DNA of 9,943 bases, taken from an uncultured Clostridia bacterium. Its GTDB lineage: Bacteria > Bacillota > Clostridia > Peptostreptococcales > Anaerovoracaceae. The notes under the pieces were generated by a model. That model was not told where the DNA came from. It ran no database searches and saw only the letters and a list, made by a program, of their open reading frames with translations. A program made the position numbers and the translations under genes. Shown piece after piece: positions 7,560-9,943 of this stretch (position 1 is the stretch's first letter; each line of letters starts with the position of its first letter). The stretch covers positions 1 to 9,943 of the forward strand of contig CALHKP010000015.1 in assembly GCA_938034165.1 (NCBI GenBank), written 5' to 3'.

Positions 7560-8613
7560 ATTCTCTTAGCCTTTCAACTTCTTTTTCTGCCTCACCGCTG
7601 TGTGTCACATATATGTATGCCGCATATGGCTTATCAAAGTCGGCATTTAACAATCTCTCTGCTGCGCATATCTTATCTTCTCCAAAAGGAGATTTAACCA
7701 CAAGTGCCGCAGTATTGTACAAGTCGTCGTTATGCCTTATATTGTGATGTTCATAATTTTCGTCATTCAGGTCATACCATCCCATAGAATGTTGAAGCCC
7801 TTGTTTAATCAAAGTATATGAAACAGACATGAACATGTTCACAAGTTCTTCTATCTTATCTCCCCTGTCCGCCTCAGAATCAAATCCATTCAGATTATTG
7901 TCAAGTATAATCATAAGACTGTTTTCCACAGGAAGACTCGGTACCTTTATCATCATGGAATCAGTCTTTGCAGAAAGCTTCCAGTGAATAGCTTTTATGC
8001 TGTCACCGGGCATATATTCTCTGACATCAAAGACTTCGCTAAGATCCGCACCTTTCTTGGTTTTGGAATACTTGTAACTTTCCATGTCGTAGGAAAGGAA
8101 CATTTCTCTCGAAATCTGAAGCTCAGACATCTGAGGGAAAATCAAATATTCCGCAGAAGCTGTATTTAGGCAATCCTTTCTGAACAACCCTATAGAATCC
8201 CTAAGCTCTGCAGATTCAACCGAAATTCTGACGCAGCCTATATGATTTTCTGTTATATCAAGATTTGTTATCTTCTTTTCGATGGGCCACATGGAAGTGA
8301 CAAGTTCCTGCACCTCTTCGGTTCCGAGAAGTATGTTCTCAGTTTTGATTCTGACTCTGCAGCAAAGCACCGGAAGAAGGCTTCTGTTTTCCATAACTGT
8401 CTTGAGGTTTACCGGTTCCCCCTTCATGCCCTGACTTACCCCCTCAAGGGAAAAGGTCAAGTTTCTGCCCGAAGCTTTTACAATCAAAAGTGCAATCAGC
8501 GTATAAACTGCTGCGAAAATCATGAAATAAAAAGCAAAATCCGAGTCAGTCAGAAAGTACAGCAAAACGCTTATTAAAAAGAGTGTAAAAAATGTTATTC
8601 TTGTTTTTTTCAA
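7519..8613 (-). CDS. DUF58 membrane protein (MoxR partner)
   Basis: A 364-residue protein with two N-terminal membrane helices (about 6-21 and 26-46) and a soluble part. The DUF58 signature is at 197-217: VREYMPGDSIKAIHWKLSAK. A GLFR motif lies at 142-145. The C-terminal part (about 230-364) has alternating hydrophobic strands (LMIILDNN, AAYIYVTH, EVYIYRP) resembling a von Willebrand A-type fold. DUF58 proteins are regularly encoded directly after MoxR ATPases and are thought to act with them at the membrane. The start codon is TTG at 8611-8613, chosen because AAGGAG (8621-8626) lies 7 nt upstream and the hydrophobic anchor follows at once. The gene begins 23 nt after the ATPase gene. Its substrate or client is unknown. 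Confidence 0.93.
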   Translation of the reverse strand: MKKTRITFFTLFLISVLLYFLTDSDFAFYFMIFAAVYTLIALLIVKASGRNLTFSLEGVSQGMKGEPVNLKTVMENRSLLPVLCCRVRIKTENILLGTEEVQELVTSMWPIEKKITNLDITENHIGCVRISVESAELRDSIGLFRKDCLNTASAEYLIFPQMSELQISREMFLSYDMESYKYSKTKKGADLSEVFDVREYMPGDSIKAIHWKLSAKTDSMMIKVPSLPVENSLMIILDNNLNGFDSEADRGDKIEELVNMFMSVSYTLIKQGLQHSMGWYDLNDENYEHHNIRHNDDLYNTAALVVKSPFGEDKICAAERLLNADFDKPYAAYIYVTHSGEAEKEVERLREYGEVYIYRPDNYK

Positions 8614-8620
8614 GATAATT

Positions 8621-8626
8621 CTCCTT
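8621..8626 (-). promoter_or_regulatory. Ribosome binding site deciding a TTG start
   Basis: The minus strand reads AAGGAG with a 7-nt spacer to TTG at 8611-8613. No ATG lies nearby in this frame upstream, so this site supports the TTG start of the DUF58 gene. Confidence 0.8.
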
Positions 8627-8636
8627 GCGATTAAGA

Positions 8637-9566
8637 TTACAGCTTAGGTGCTGTCACATTCTTCAGGATTTCTTCAAGAAGCTTCTTTGCATTTAGGTTT
8701 GCAATATTTGCTTTTGGATGCAGAACAAGACGATGAGCGCATACAGCAGCAAAGTGTTTTTCGATGTCTTCAGGAATTACATAATCTCTTCCTGCAATAA
8801 AAGCCGCTGCCTTTGCCATATTGCACATGGCAATTGCGCCTCGAGGGCTAACCCCCAGCTTAATATATTCGTTTTCTCTTGTAGCTTCACACAAAAGAGT
8901 GATATATCTGTAAATCTTGTCATCCACATACAGCTCATCAATTGCTTTCTGCATGTTTGTGATGTCTTCGCCGCTTACAATCTGAACCACACTGTCAAGA
9001 GGGTCAGACTTTGCTCTGTCCTTCAAAATAGAAATCTGCGCTTCTGTATCAGGATATCCCATTGAAATGTTGACCATAAATCTGTCCAGCTGTGCTTCCG
9101 GAAGAGGCTGAGTTCCTGCAGTTCCCAGAGGGTTCTGAGTAGCCATAACAACAAAAGGTGTAGGAACCTCGTGTGTTTCTCCGTCAACAGTAACCTTTGC
9201 CTCCTGCATAACTTCAAGAAGGGCTGACTGAGTTTTGCTGGATGTTCTGTTAATTTCGTCTGCCAAGAAGAAATTACACATTACTGCGCCGTCTCTGTAC
9301 TCAAAAGAATCTTTTTTCTTGTCATATACGGTAAAACCAGTTATGTCTGACGGAACAACGTCCGGTGTGAACTGAACTCTGTTAAAATCGAGCCCCATTG
9401 CCTTACTGAAAGCAAGTGCCATGGTAGTCTTTCCAACCCCCGGTATATCCTCGAGCAAAATATGTCCGCCTGCCAAAATAGCAGTCAGTACTGTCTCTAT
9501 AACATCGTCTTTACCGATTATTACCTTACCAACTTCTGTTTTAATTGCCTCTGCGCTGCCTTTCAT
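8637..9566 (-). CDS. MoxR-family AAA+ ATPase
   Basis: A 309-residue protein of the normal length for MoxR ATPases, which are chaperone-like AAA+ hexamers that mature or activate partner proteins and commonly sit beside DUF58 and transglutaminase genes. The ATPase core is intact: Walker A EDIPGVGKTT at 40-48 (Lys46), Walker B FFLADE at 99-104, the MoxR-typical INRTSSKTQSALLEVMQE segment, sensor 1 MATQNP at 141-146, putative arginine finger in QLDRF (Arg162), and sensor 2 SPRG (Arg242) in the C-terminal lid. No membrane segment is seen, so it is cytoplasmic. The ATG at 9566 has GGAGG 8 nt upstream. It is the first gene after the cobalamin riboswitch and terminator, so expression of the whole unit passes through that switch. 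The specific client is not known; the membrane and surface proteins downstream are candidates. Confidence 0.96.
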   Translation of the reverse strand: MKGSAEAIKTEVGKVIIGKDDVIETVLTAILAGGHILLEDIPGVGKTTMALAFSKAMGLDFNRVQFTPDVVPSDITGFTVYDKKKDSFEYRDGAVMCNFFLADEINRTSSKTQSALLEVMQEAKVTVDGETHEVPTPFVVMATQNPLGTAGTQPLPEAQLDRFMVNISMGYPDTEAQISILKDRAKSDPLDSVVQIVSGEDITNMQKAIDELYVDDKIYRYITLLCEATRENEYIKLGVSPRGAIAMCNMAKAAAFIAGRDYVIPEDIEKHFAAVCAHRLVLHPKANIANLNAKKLLEEILKNVTAPKL

Positions 9567-9574
9567 AAATATAA

Positions 9575-9579
9575 CCTCC
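9575..9579 (-). promoter_or_regulatory. Ribosome binding site of the MoxR-family gene
   Basis: GGAGG on the minus strand lies 8 nt before ATG 9566 and immediately after the U-tract of the terminator. It is therefore outside the terminator hairpin, which favours control by transcription termination over masking of the ribosome binding site. Confidence 0.8.
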
Positions 9580-9590
9580 GGCTAAAAATC

Positions 9591-9625
9591 AAAAAATAAA
9601 AAACGAACCGTAAAACAGTCCGTTT
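9591..9625 (-). terminator. Intrinsic terminator of the riboswitch expression platform
   Basis: On the minus strand AAACGGACTG (9616-9625) pairs with CGGTTCGTTT (9601-9610): ten pairs with two G-U wobbles, a TTTTA loop, and a tail TTTATTTTTT (9591-9600). It stands between the aptamer and the first gene, so it is an attenuator and not the end of an upstream gene. Part of its 5' arm, CGGACT, is complementary to AGTCCG in the 3' side of the aptamer's P3 helix (9747-9752). This suggests, without proof, an alternative antiterminator pairing when no ligand is bound. Confidence 0.85.
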
Positions 9626-9676
9626 ATAAAGCTAACTACAAATTCACATCAGGATGACACGTCCCCTATGAACAAT

Positions 9677-9791
9677 TCTGAAGCAAGTCTCCTGACTTAT
9701 GAGGAATCCATCAATCATTTCCTCACCTACAGTGGCGGCACCGTGCCGGACTTCGACCGGCTTCCTTTATTAAGTACATTAACACTTCAAA
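9677..9791 (-). promoter_or_regulatory. Cobalamin (vitamin B12) riboswitch aptamer
   Basis: On the minus strand a closing stem TTTGAAG (9785-9791) pairs with CTTCAGA (9677-9683), with one wobble. Inside are a P3 hairpin GCCGG/CCGGC (9757-9761 with 9745-9749), the conserved core CGGTGCCGCCACTGTA (9728-9743), a 7-bp arm TGAGGAA/TTCCTCA, and the B12 box AGTCAGGAGACTTGC (9683-9697). The GCCACTGT core and AGTCAGGAGAC box are diagnostic for the cobalamin riboswitch family. The segment between core and box is only about 30 nt and lacks the usual extra peripheral helices, so this is a compact variant. A further weak hairpin follows downstream (around 9641-9673) and may act as the P13-type element. 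Such switches generally turn genes off when cobalamin is plentiful. Which cobalamin form it prefers cannot be told from sequence alone. Confidence 0.93.
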
Positions 9792-9833
9792 TTCATATTA
9801 TTTTCTTTTTTTAATCAAAAAATCTCTCCTAAA

Positions 9834-9862
9834 ATCATACCCTATTGTCACCGAATTGTCAA
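9834..9862 (-). promoter_or_regulatory. Sigma-A-type promoter of the operon
   Basis: The minus strand shows a perfect -35 TTGACA (9857-9862), a 17-nt spacer and -10 TATGAT (9834-9839), one mismatch from consensus. Transcription would begin near 9827, giving a leader of about 260 nt that holds the riboswitch and terminator. An 8-bp palindrome CGAGCTCG (9867-9874) lies just upstream; no regulator is implied. Confidence 0.88.
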
Positions 9863-9943
9863 CCCCCGAGCTCGTGTCAAAAGATTTTCTATGTATCAAA
9901 TGTGATATTGTCTTAGTATAACGAAACTGATTATGTCCCAATG
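9863..9943. other. Upstream flank of the operon, no gene seen
   Basis: AT-rich sequence upstream of the promoter on the minus strand. It contains a second TTGACA on the minus strand (9875-9880) with no -10 partner. No coding frame, RNA gene or terminator is evident. The last three plus-strand bases are ATG, but nothing supports a start there. Confidence 0.5.

Noticed and set aside
9779..9796. Five-codon ATG frame in the leader (M-N-L-K-C-stop)
   Set aside because: It overlaps the riboswitch P1 stem, has no good ribosome binding site, and riboswitch structure explains the sequence.
9875..9880. Second TTGACA upstream of the operon
   Set aside because: No -10-like hexamer occurs 16-18 nt downstream of it; the copy at 9857-9862 has an ideal partner.

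Overview
The window looks like a chromosomal segment from a low-GC, Gram-positive anaerobe of the Clostridia/Eubacteriales type. Evidence: AT-rich codon use, strong AGGAGG-type ribosome binding sites, a Gram-positive lipoprotein, a very large secreted surface protein built from Ig-like, cadherin-like and helical repeat modules, and a cobalamin riboswitch with an intrinsic terminator. All credible genes lie on the minus strand and read right to left as one compact unit.

Regulatory head (about 9591-9862): a near-consensus promoter (TTGACA, 17 bp, TATGAT), then a cobalamin riboswitch aptamer with the CCGCCACTGT core and B12 box, then a 10-bp hairpin with a U-rich tail just before the first gene. 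This is the standard layout for transcription attenuation by vitamin B12, so the operon should be on when cobalamin is scarce.

Machine genes (5421-9566): a MoxR-family AAA+ ATPase, a membrane-anchored DUF58 protein, and a polytopic membrane protein with a large extracellular transglutaminase-like domain. This trio is a known conserved cluster. Here the transglutaminase-like domain has Asp in place of the catalytic Cys and Glu in place of the catalytic Asp, while the His is kept, so it is probably not a conventional transglutaminase.

Surface genes (1-5530): a lipoprotein with an alpha/alpha-toroid fold signature; a membrane-anchored protein ending in a DUF4430 domain; and the first 1126 codons of a giant secreted protein (signal peptide, PQQ-type beta-propeller, two cadherin-like sandwiches, Big_2 Ig domain, helical repeat, second DUF4430 domain, second helical repeat) that runs off the left edge. 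An alpha/alpha toroid plus a DUF4430 (transcobalamin C-terminal-like) domain is the two-domain plan of animal transcobalamin and intrinsic factor. Finding the two halves as adjacent genes behind a B12 riboswitch suggests a bacterial cell-surface corrinoid-capture system, possibly assembled or remodelled by the MoxR/DUF58/transglutaminase-like module. This function is inferred; no B12 transporter or B12 enzyme is present in the window.

The genes are tightly coupled: 23 nt between moxR-like and DUF58, overlaps of 41, 110 and 32 nt at the next three junctions, and a 47-nt gap before the giant gene. No plus-strand gene, tRNA, rRNA, CRISPR array or mobile element was found.
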